The notes under the pieces are model-generated. The model was not told where the DNA came from. It was given only the letters and a program-made list of their open reading frames with translations, and did not search any database. From Cynocephalus volans (taxonomy: Eukaryota > Chordata > Mammalia > Dermoptera > Cynocephalidae), in the NCBI RefSeq assembly GCF_027409185.1, contig NC_084468.1, positions 47,555,001 through 47,619,000 of the forward strand: a stretch of 64,000 nt of DNA. The letters are read 5' to 3'. The position numbers and the translations under genes were made by a program. Every line of letters starts with the position of its first letter. Position 1 is the stretch's first letter. Shown here one piece after another: positions 13,001 through 25,000 of this stretch.

Positions 13001-16000
13001 GAATGCTTTTTCATTTGGAGATCCATATTTTAACATGAGTTTTAGGGGTTTGTTTTAGGCTTACAATACCAGAATATGCTTAACCTCTTTTTAAATAATA
13101 TATTCTGGGCCGGCCCGTGGCTCACTCGGGAGAGTGCGGTGCTGATAACACCAAGGCCCCGGGTTCGGATCCCATATACGGATGGCCGGTTCGCTCACTG
13201 GCTGAGCTTGGTGCTGACAACACCAAGTTAAGGGTTAAGATCCCCTTACCGGTCATCTTTAACAAAAAAAAAAAAATAAATAAAAAATAAATAAATAAAT
13301 AATATATTCTCCAGAGACTCCCACTCCAAAACCTCTAACAATTATGGAGATACCAACTTGGTTTTTATCAACCCAAACCAGCTGTTATATTACATGTTTG
13401 AATTTCTTGAGTGTAGATTGTGTTGGGAAGTTGGGCAGGGTAAAATTAAGACCATCCTGAGAGGCAAAGTTGCGTAGCAGGGGCCCTTAGTAAGGGAGCA
13501 CCATTTGAATGCCTTTCTTTAAAAAACCAAATTTATGTAGTAATCTTTATTTCTCTGGTAGTGACTTCCAGGAAACGACATTATTGCACTTACTTTCAGA
13601 GCATACCTTTATTTATTTATTCATTATTCAGTAAATATTTATTTTAAAAATTACTATGTAGCAGAAATTTTCCTAGGCACTGGAGATAAAGCAGTAAACA
13701 AAATAGACAAAGACCCTTCCCTCATGGAATTTACATTCTAGTGGTGAAAGCAGAAATTAAGAAACTAGTGTATAATGAAATGGCAGATAGTGACAAGGGC
13801 TAAAAGGAAATACAAACCAGAGTAATGGAACAGAGAATACAAGAGCAACTTGGTGAATGGTGAAATTATTACTGAGATGGGGAAGACGGGTATTGAGTGG
13901 GATTGCAGTGAGATTGAGCTGTGTTTTGGATATGTTGGATTTGCGATGCCTGTTGCCAGCCAAGTGGAATTGTCCAGGAAGCAGATGTTCTTTCAAGTCT
14001 AGGTTTCACAGGAGGGATGGTGGCTGGATGAGTTTCCCTTGAGGAGAGCGTATGGTAGAGAAGTCATCTGCGGACTGAGCAGAGCATACCTTTAAAGCAA
14101 AGTGGGTGTTGAATAAAATTTTTCCAAAATTAAGATTTTGACCTGAAACCAGAAGTTTAATATTTTAAAACAGGATTTAAAATTGTATGTAGCTGAGATA
14201 AGTAATTATAGTGTGTACAGTTAGTTGCGTAAATAAATGATTTCTTTTTCCCCAACTAAAAAACTTTTTAGGAATTTTCAGATCAGCATCCAGAAAACGC
14301 AGCCGAAATTAAGCTGACCATGGCACAGTTGAAAATTTCCCAAGGTATTAATGATATTTTTCATCAATGATTAAAATATTTTAATGGAAACACATGGTTG
14401 GAATAATTCTGAAGTTGCGAACTATGTGGTTTTAAATTTTTTTCATAATGGTAAGGCATAAATATTGTTGTTTCAAACATGAAGCTAGATTGTGTGATCT
14501 CCAGCAGATTGAATAGTGAAGTAGTTGGCCCTTTCTTGTGTTATTTCTAGATTGTTAGATGATTCTCAGTCTATGCTTTGAAAGTCAGCAAAAACAAAGG
14601 ATTTTTCTGTTCCAAAAGACCATACCACTAAAATCCTCAGTATGTCATGTGTAGAAAATCTTATGTCTGTCACTTGGTAATATTTGCATGAAATAAGAAA
14701 GAGATTAATTTGCATTGTACTTTTCAGAATTTTTTAGCCCTTTATCCTTCCTCATTTTTTTTTTGCATCTGGCCAGTACAGAGAACCGAACTCTTGACCT
14801 TGGTGTTACAAGGCCGTGCTCTAACCAACTGAGCTAATTAGCCAGCTCCCCTTCATTTATACTTTGCCACCTGTATTTTTGGAAGGGGGTTGGGGTGGAG
14901 GTAATAGAATTTAATGAGAACTGATGTGTTTGAATCTTACAGAAAACTGCCAGTATATTTGTCTATGATTTTGAACCAACTTTGAGTGATTATCGAGAAC
15001 TGTGTTACCCAGTATGGTAGGCACATGCTACTATTTTAATTTTATATCATAAAAGTAAATGAAATTTAAAATTCAGTTTCTCAGTTGTGCTTGCCACCTT
15101 TCAGAAGCTTAGTAGCCACATGCAGCTAGTGGCTACTGTATTGGACAGTGCAGGTACAGGACATTTCCATCATCATAGAAAGTTTTGTTGGACGGCTCTG
15201 GTGTAGAGAATGCATTCTCAGTGGGGTCAATAATCGTTCAAAAAAAACCTTAGATATTACAATGGCTGAAGTGAAAATTTCATGGGTTGGAGGGAAGGGG
15301 AGTTGGCAATTAGGGAAAAAACATCTAAAAAGGCACTTATTAGGACAATACTGAAAACGTGGTTGAGAAACACTGCTGATCCCCCTGTTTCCCCATTCTC
15401 ACATTTCTTTACCTTACTCCCATGTCTCTTTTTCCTTCTCACCCCTGTCTTCTTTTCCTTGCCCTCCCCTTGATCTTCTTTGCTCACCTATTGCTTATTT
15501 TTGTAAGGATTATTTATCATGCTGAAATTACTGAGAGTCTGTCATGGTTTTTTTGTTTTGTTTTGTTTTTAAAGACTAGAAGGTTTGAGTTACTGAGGTT
15601 TGTAATGGAAAATCAGAATTTTAACACCATAGAAAATTTTTCATTGCATCATGTCTATAGTAACATATTTCAAAGCTTTTAGGGAAGGACCCCCACCTTC
15701 AAGTTATAGTCTGAAAAAGGAAAAAATAGAGCTAACCAGACTGGGAGTTGGAGACTTCTTTTCTGGTAGTGTCTCTGCCATTATCTTTCTTTGTGAGTTT
15801 AAGCAAGGTATATATTTTTTTAGAACTCAATTTCCTCATCTGTAAAATGAATAGAGTACACTATCCCCAAGACCTCAATGCTTGTGAATTTAGAGATGTA
15901 TAAAATCAGTTTTATGACTCATGGTTGCTTTCCTAAGGAAAGGTAGTGGTTCCAGGAAGTAAAATTTTTTGTATTTTTCTCATAATATGCTTTCTTCAAT

Positions 16001-19000
16001 ATGATGCTAATTTTGTTTTTAATCTCTTAAGGTAATATTTCCAAAGCATGTCTAATATTGAGAAGCATAGAGGAGTTAAAGCATAAGCCAGGCATGGTGA
16101 GTTTATAATTATAACATTACAAGACTGAAAAGTAGTGGAATTGATAGTCCATTTGTGCTTCTGGTGTTTCTTTGTTTTTTGGGGTTTTTTTTTTTATGGC
16201 TGGCTGGTATGGGGGTCCGAACCCTTGACCTTGGTGTTATAACATCGTGCTCTAACCACTGAGTTCATTGGCCAGCCCTTTTTGTATTCACTTTAATTTC
16301 TACTTATTTCATTATATATTCATAAGGTGGGAGTAGTAGTTAAAGTAGTAACAGTTACTTATCTGGTATAAGTTTAATTTTATTCTGTGCTCTGCTTTGC
16401 ATTGGTTTATTATTCAGTCAAATGTGCCAGGCACTGTTTAGGCCTTATATTATCATTATATTGTATTAACATCAGAGAAACTCAGACCTCTGTAAGAAAT
16501 TTCTTAGCCTAAACTGTTTTATCATGTCATCATTGTGATTTCTCTGAGTTAAAACAATTTAGTAATAGTAGCCAACAAGTTTAGTTTTTAGTTCTCCGAA
16601 TATTGAAATATCACAGGTTTAGATCACTAATACATCTGCAAAAGCATCTATTTCATAGCAGAGTCTAATGCTGTCATGGTAGTATGTGCATCTGTTGAAC
16701 AAAAACTGCTTTATTCATGTTTGTATCCTCTAACAGCTTATTTGCAGTTGGCACTTGGTGAATGTGTAATAATGTTATGGTAGTGCTTTCTCTTTTTAGA
16801 TTTATATTTCAAGGATTGTGCTACAATTACTTTATATTAGAATCAAATACAATATATGGCTGAAAATAAAATGTTTCTAATATTTAATATCTGGCCTTTT
16901 GTTACCTTTCAAGGAATTTACCCATTTCATCTAGGTTGAATTTATTTTCATAAAAGTTGTTCATAATATTCTCTTATTATCCTTTTAATATCTATACAAA
17001 CTCTGTTATTCCTGATATTGGTTATTTTTGTCTTCTTGGGTTTTTTTCTTCTCAGTCAGGCCAAAAGTTGATCAGTTTTATTTATTTTTCTTAAAAGTGC
17101 AGCTTTTTGTTTCTGTGTCCTTTCTATTCTCATCTCTTGTTGCTCCTCTTTTTCCCCCTCCCCCTCCATTTCAGTCATGTGGGCCTCCTTGCTGTCCCTC
17201 GGCCACTTTAGGCAAGGCTTTCACTGGCTTTATGCAGCTCAGGCCACATGTGACTCATCATAGGAGTGCAGCCTCAGTAGTGTATACCTCATTATCATAT
17301 GCTTGAATCTCCAGCAATGTCTTATTGCATAAATTTTTCTAAGTGCTTATTCTCAACTTCTGTACTTACCAAACCATTTGTGAACTGGCACTGCTTTAGA
17401 GCAAAAGTGTATTTTATAGATAATTGCCTTCATGTTTGGAAAACACCATTGTTCGTGATATTTCTAGGAATAAAGTTATTATACTCTAAAGTAATTTTTT
17501 ATGATAAATTAGGTATTAGCAGAGAGCCTAGCAACCTTTATTTGCTATTTCTTCAATATTTTTTATTTTCAAAAAGTGTATTCTGGGAGCAAAGGGGGAA
17601 TTGTATTCATTGATTTATACCTTTGGCTGGGTAGGTGTCTGCATTAGTGACCATGTATAGCCATGAGGAAGATATTGATGGTGCCATTGAAGTCTTCACA
17701 CAAGCTATCCAGTGGTATCAAAACCATCAGGTAAATAAATGGAGTAAAATGTCATTAGCACATGTTTTTCCTTAAAAATTAAAAGCTGCAGTAGCAGAAC
17801 TCAAAATTTAGGAAAACAAATATTCCAAGTTACTGTTTTAAAAATGGAATGTTTTTAGACTATCAAATCCATTTTTAAGTATATTAGATCCAAATAAAGT
17901 TATTAGAAATAAAGAATAGCTGCAAAATGAAAAAAAAAGTAGCTTGTTTATGTTTTTTGAAGCTCCTTCCTTTGTGTTTGTGTGTGAGATCTGAAGAAAT
18001 AAGAATGGTAATAGTACTTGATTGCATATAAGAGAGTGCATCTTACTACCACAGGTGGTAGTAATTAGTGGAACTGTAGTACGTGGAATCATTGTTTATC
18101 ATTTCTCCATCTAATAGGAACATCTTCATTTTTTCCAGTATGGATCTCTGCATAGGCATTTTCCAGTTTATACACACACAGGTGTCATTTATCCTGTTCG
18201 CACTATTAGCAGTGAAGGGGTATCAGTGTTCTGGGAAGTATTGGGTTAAATTAACTATGGTGGCATATCTTTAAGAATTGATTATAGGGGAATGTTTCCA
18301 GTTGTAGACAACCTTAAATAGAGCTGGGTTATGTTCAAAATTCATTGATTACTTGTACTAATTTGTCTGCCCACCTCCATATATATGTGTGAGTGATTTT
18401 GTTGTTTCAGGCATTCAGTAAAGCTTAAAATGAGGAATTTATTGGATAGGTTCATTTTAAAGATCTAATGAATATAACTTCATTGACTTGCTAGATATTT
18501 AGCTTAATTTTTTTTCTTTTGATTGAATTTGTAGCCCAAATCTCCTGCTCATTTGTCCTTGATAAGAGAAGCTGCAAACTTCAAACTCAAATATGGGCGG
18601 AAGAAGGAGGCAATTAGTGACCTAGAACAGCTATGGAAGTAAGCTCTGAAAGAAAGGTGGAGATATAGAAATCCACATTTTATTGCTGTTATTTTATATG
18701 AGAGTTATTTTGCTTGTTTATGTTACTTTCTCCAGTTTTATAAACTTCAGTAACTTTCTTATTTCTTCTTTTAGACAAAATCCAAAAGATATTCACACCC
18801 TGGCCCAGCTTATTTCTGCTTACTCACTTGTAGATCCGGAGAAAGCAAAAGTGTATCCTTTTGATTGTTGTTCCAGACAGCTCCCCAATAGCATGCTAGA
18901 GTTCTTCTGGTACCTGTGTTTTGACCAGGGCTTTTTCTGTTATAAATTTCAACTAACAAACAAAACCCTTTTCTAACTAGTAAAAGCAAAAAACTAATCA

Positions 19001-22000
19001 ATGTGATTGAAAAATGCAGTGATAGATCCAACTTGGGGTACAGTCTGCTAGACAGGCACTTTAACCAGGTAAGCCATGGTACCAGCAAACTTGGGGTACA
19101 GTTTGATCCAGAAACAAAAGTGAAGTCAACAGTGTGCAGCCTATATCTTCCAGGTATACGTCTAGCAGCAAAAAAAAAAGAAAGAAAGAAAAGGAAAAAG
19201 CATATTTTGTGTGGGTAGTTGTGCATGATTCTGATGATTCTGAAATGCTATTCTTTTTTGGCAGGAGCGGGGAGCGGGGCGCTGGCCAGTAATTGATCCA
19301 AACCCTTGACCTTAGCATTGTAACACTGCACTTTAACCAACTGAGCTAAGAGGCCAGCCCACAAATGTTATTCTGATTAATCTATTTGGGTCACATGCCC
19401 ATCTCAAACAATTACTGTTGATAAGAGGATTCAGCCCTGATTGAGCTTGACTCACATGTACTCTAATCAGGGTGTGTTCCCAAAACTGAGGTGCGGTGGT
19501 GGAAGTGAAAACCTTTGCAGTGAGCGAGTCTGTTTCATAAGCTTGATACTTGTTTTGGAAAGGATCTTTTATTAAGCAACCACCTTGAAGGTACATCACT
19601 TGAGTTAAGGAATAAATGATTAGATTATGACTCCTCAAGTTCTTTCCAAGTAAGGGTCTTCAAAAAGTTCATGGAAAGATTCTCACTATCTTTTTTTTTT
19701 TATTATTAGCACCACACTCTTAACCAACTGAGCTAACTGGCCAGCCCTATGCACTATCTTTTAATTCTACTTTTCCATGAATTTTTTGAAATACCTTTAT
19801 ATATGCTATATAATTGACATGGATTGCTGATTTTGTTATTTTATAGAAGATTTAAGAACATCTTTTGCTTTTGATGAAGAGCATCAAGAAAAGACAGTGA
19901 CTTTTTCTATCGGTATAGATATATTTGTAGATGCGCGGATGTGTGTGTGTGTGTGCATGTATGTGTTTATATCATGTTCCTGAACTCCTGTTCTGTCCCA
20001 GTCTTAGTAAACACTTACCCTCGTCAGATAGTATGTCTCTAAAAGTAGATGTTGAGGCTCTTGAAAATTCTCCTGGAGCTACGTACATTCGGAAGAAGGG
20101 TGGAAAAGTTACGGGAGATACTCAACCAAAGGAGCAAGGGTAATGTTTTATATTGTAACATTTCTCTAATGCTGATTTTAAATTATCTAAGGAATAAAAA
20201 ATGCATTCTCATAAAAATTCCATGTGAATAAAGTTTTAGTGCCCTTTGTTTCTTTTCCTTCTTTGTGCCCAGCTCTTTGTCCTTGTTTCCCCCTCCCTCC
20301 AGCCCCAAATTAACCTCTAGTATTAATAATTTAGTGTATACTTCCAGATCTTTTTCTTTGTGTTTACACACACAGGTGGTTTACAAATACTTTCTTTAAA
20401 TTGGTTTATTTTGGTTTTTTTACAGATGCGGGATTATACTTGGCTGTTTTCCAACTTGCTTTCATTTAATAAGTCATAGAGATCTTTCCGTGTACTATAT
20501 GTAGACATATTTCATTCTTTTTATGCATATTTCATATGCTAGATGTGCCCTACTTTATTTACATATAAGTTACTGATGTACATTTAGTACATCATTTAGT
20601 ATTGTTGTTTCTCTTTTTTTTTTTCCAGCTGGCTGGTACAGGGATCCAAACCCCTGACCTTGGTGTTGCAGGGTTGTGCTGTAACCAGCTGAGCTAACCG
20701 GCCAGCCTCATTTAGTACTTTTGAACCAAAATTCAGATGGTTTATTTTGCTGATTTGGAGAAAAGGTTAGCCAGCTTTATTTGCTTATAAAAATCAAATT
20801 CTGATTTTTTCCTCATTTTCCACATTTGCTATCTTAAAAACAGCAGAGGCCTACAGTTAAAACGTTTAAGATTCTACTTTAAGAATGTTTAAGACTCAGG
20901 ATGAAGGGCCAGCCCATGGCTCACTTTGGAGAGTGTGGTGCTGATAACACCAAAGCCATGGTTCCAATCCCTATATGGGGATGGCCGGTTCGCTCACTTG
21001 GGAGAGCGTGGTGCTGACAACACCAAGTCAAGGGTTAAGATCCCCTTACCGGTCATCTTTAAAAAAAAAACAACAAACTTTTGTTTAATAAGGAATTGGA
21101 ATCTCAAAGACGTTACATTGTTCCAAATTCCATTTTATCATGTGAATCTGATTTCAAATCTTATCAGAAACATCAAAATGAAATAAATTCAAGCCAGGTC
21201 TTCAGTGGAATTTTAGTTAATACCTATTTAAATATTTTCAGTATTTTTTTTGTTTACCACAGCATGGTTGGCTAACTACTAAGAACACACAATTATTTTC
21301 TTATCCTTTAATCTTCTTTCTCTTTTTCAAAATTCAAGAGATAAAAAAGTACAGAGTAAGTAAAAAGTCTTCCTCCCACCCCTGTCTACCCTCCTTTCTC
21401 CCAGAGCCATACCAGTATAACTCGTTTTGCATATCCTTCTAGAGATATCCTTTGCATGTATTTTATTTATACATGTTCTTCTGGCAAAGAGTTTGTTCTC
21501 TAAAGTCTTGCCAAATATAGGGTAATGTATTGAAGTATTATAGATTTTCATGCTTATGCAGACTTCCTTTTTACATAGACTTATGTGCCACTTAAAAGTT
21601 CTTTTCAGCGTAAATGGTATCTGTTTTCTGAAAACAGTTGTCACCTCTCTTTTCTAAACTACCTTCCAAAAATTATAGTATCTGAAGCTTGATTGAATTT
21701 AACCTGAGTTAATATCCCAACTAATTTGTTAGCTTTGGTGAACTGGTACCAAGTCTTAAACACCTTTATGATAAATCGCCCAGCTCACTGTTTTGCACAT
21801 ACTTAATGTTATATAAATTTTGTTTATCACAATGATGGTAATGATTTTCTTCTCTTTGTAGTCAAGGAGATTTGAAAAAGAAGAAGAAGAAAAAGAAAGG
21901 TAAGGTTTTTTTTTTTAATCTTTAGATTTTTTTCCGCAAGGTAGAAGTTTGAGTTTAGCCCTACATAGCAGTCTTTGGACATAAGTATACTATTCTCTCT

Positions 22001-25000
22001 TCTTGTATCTTTAAACACTGACTTTTGTCTTGACTCTAGCTAACATTTAATGTAATTACTTGAAAGAGTGCAACTCTGGAGTTTGATTGTCTCAATTCAA
22101 ATTGTCACTCTGGTACTCTTTCACTGTGTGACTGTGAACAGGTTACTTAACACACTTACCTGAATTTTTCCATCTGTAAAATTGAATATGATAGCATATA
22201 CCTCATAGAATAAATAAGATGCTAGATGTAAAGCTCTTAGAATGGTTCCTGGCACACAGTAAGCCTTTATACATTAGGATGTTTCAGCTACAGACACCAT
22301 AAAACTTCATGAAACTGGCTTAAGAAAATATACTGTTTCTAAAACTGGGAATCTAGGGGAAGGTTAATATCAAGGTTGGTTGATCCAATTCTTGTATCTC
22401 TTTGTTCTGCTATACACAAAACTAAATCCCAGTCATAGGATATTTGTTGGAAACAGAGCCACATACTTGTTATTTATATCCAGCAGGACACAGAGGACCT
22501 CTCTGGACTTGACAAGCCTTTCTCATTAATCTGATAACATAGGACAATATCTAGCCATGAACCATTAACCAGGGGAATACCAGACATCGATTGGCTTGAG
22601 CTGTGTTCTTAATTTCTGGCCAGAGTGGATGGAATTACCATGTTTGGCTTCACCTAGTCAGAGATTATCCCTGGAACCACCTACCTATTCCTGAGTTTTC
22701 TGGGAGTCTGTGGTATAAATCAGGTTGTTTCTTGATTTTGCCCACTGCCATCTTAGATTTCAGGTTTCCCAAGCCTTAGCTAAGTTCATTACTACTCTTC
22801 CATCTGTTTTCTACCTTCCAAATTTTATTGATATCTTTTCTCCTCCTTTTCCTTCTAATGTGTTTATTACCATTTTAGTGGATGTTTGCATTCAGTTCAC
22901 TTTTTTTTTTTTTTTTTTTTTTTTTTATAAAAGATGACCGGTAAGGGGATCTTAACCCTTGACTTGGTGTTGTCAGCACCACGCTCACCCAGTGAGCAAC
23001 TGGCCATCCCTATATGGGATCCGAACCCGAGGCCGGCCCTCAATTCACTCTTTTTAACTATAGAAGTCTTATCAGTTCTTCACTTTTGTCACAGTACTTG
23101 GAAACTAATAAAAATTCAGTAAGTATTTATTTTATGTATTGGTAACACTGCAAGGAAATAGCTGATAACTGTAGGTAGCAGTAACCTGCAATTTTACTTT
23201 CTTGTCCATTTTTGTGTTTTCTAGATGAATATCCTTTAAAATTTACAAGTGATGTATGTTTATTCTAAAAACAAAAGAAGGCTGGCTGGTTAGCTCGGCT
23301 GGTTAGCTCAGCTGGTTAGAGTGCGGCCTTCTAACACCAAGGCCAAGGGTTCGGTTCCCCACACTGGCCAGCCACCAAAAATAAAAATAGAAAAATAAAA
23401 ACAAAAACAAACGAAAGCAAACAGAAAACCAAAGATGTCTGTTATGTCAATCATTATGGAATGACATGAATAGTAGAAAATTCCCTGTCCCAGATTCATG
23501 CTCCCAGAGATGATTACTTAATTTTTTTTTATGTGTATAGAAATATACATATAATTATACACTTACATGCTCAACGAAAGTTTTTATGAAATTGATATGA
23601 ACATAATATCATGGTAATTTGTTTTAATTCTCTACTTTAGACTGAACTGTGAAGAATATTTTTCCAAATTATTAAATATAGATACACTTCACTTTTTAAC
23701 TCAATTATATAGATTTCGGTAGTGTGGGTATGTTCTAATTTATTTAATCATGCTCACTGATAGACATTTAAGTTATTTTCTTATATTAAAGAATGTCATT
23801 GACTAGTCTTAAAAAAAAAAAGAATATCAATATTTTTTTAAACAGCTTTATTGAGAGATAATTCACATATCATACAATTCACCTATTTAAAGTGTACATT
23901 CCAGTGGTTTAGTATGTTCACAGAGTTGTGCGACCATCACCACAGATTTTGGAGCATTTTCATCACCTAAGAAAGAAACTCCATAACCCATTCCCAATTC
24001 CCCCCCACCCCCACCTCTAGGTAATCACTTATCTACTTTCTCTCTATATATTTGCCCATTCTGGACTTTTTTCCCCCTCTTATCTAACTATAATTATCCT
24101 TTGACCAACGTCTCCTCATCCACACCTCCCCTCTAACTACTCAAACCTCTAGTAACCACCATTCTACCCTGTCCTATGAGATCAGCTTTTTTAGACTCCT
24201 AATATGAGTAGGATTATACAATATTTGGCTTTCTATTCCTGGCTTATTTCACTTAACATAATATTCTCCAGGTTCATCCATGTTGTCACAACTGACAGGA
24301 GATTGTTCTTACATAACTTTGTGGCTTATAGAAGTCTATAAATTTTGACTGGTACTGCCAAATTAAATTGCTCTTCACAAAGGCTATACCAGTATACACT
24401 TCTGCCAGTAGTGTTTGTTTTTCACCATTTCACCAACATTGGGTATTTCTGGTTTTAATATTTAATAGTCTGATAGAATTTTTTACCCTTCTCATTTTTA
24501 ATTAGTGAGGTTGAACATCTATTCACATGACTAACGACTTATTTATCCTGGTTTATCCTAATTATAACCATGCCCATTTTTCTTTAAGTGATTTACCAAT
24601 TGGTTAGCAAGAATTCTTTCTATATTAAGGATATTAATCCACTTTCTGTTATACAGTATGTAAAATTTTTTGTTATTTTTCTTAAAAATGTATTGTCTTT
24701 TCCCAAATGAAAATTAAAATTTTTAAAATATATATCTGTGAAATCTTTTCCTTTATGTCCTCTGAGTTTTGTGTCATGTTTAGAAATAAGGCCTTTTCCC
24801 TTGCTATATTATACAAATAAAGCTTCCTCAGATAAATTTCAGTTTTAATGTTATTAATTCCCAGACTTAGATACATTATTAAACAAACTCTTGAAAATGT
24901 TATGGACACATCTCTCATTTCTTTATTAATTATTATACAGGAAAACTGCCTAAGAATTATGACCCCAAAGTTACCCCAGATCCAGAAAGATGGCTGCCAA

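Larger units (their letters stand above)
14345..16031 (+). other. SRP72: SRP72 intron 11
   Basis: Besides the SINE at 14756-14850 and a MIR near 15760-15860, I see only AT-rich sequence. Confidence 0.7.
18853..20001 (+). other. SRP72: SRP72 intron 15, U12-type (minor spliceosome)
   Basis: The donor GTATCCTTTT equals the U12 consensus. TTCCTGAAC at 19977-19985 matches the U12 branch-point consensus TTCCTTAAC at 8 of 9 positions, with the branch adenosine about 17 nt before exon 16. No strong polypyrimidine tract is required between them. All other SRP72 introns here look U2-type. The intron also carries two SINEs and a MITE-like element. Confidence 0.88.

Noticed and set aside
13107-13200. 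tRNA-like sequences as real tRNA genes
   Set aside because: They occur as many diverged copies with A tails, dimers and target-site duplications, and none folds as an intact tRNA; they are SINEs.
18851-18856. GT at 18851 as the donor of SRP72 exon 15
   Set aside because: Joining it to exon 16 gives AAA TCT TAG, an immediate stop; the U12-type site two bases later keeps the frame.
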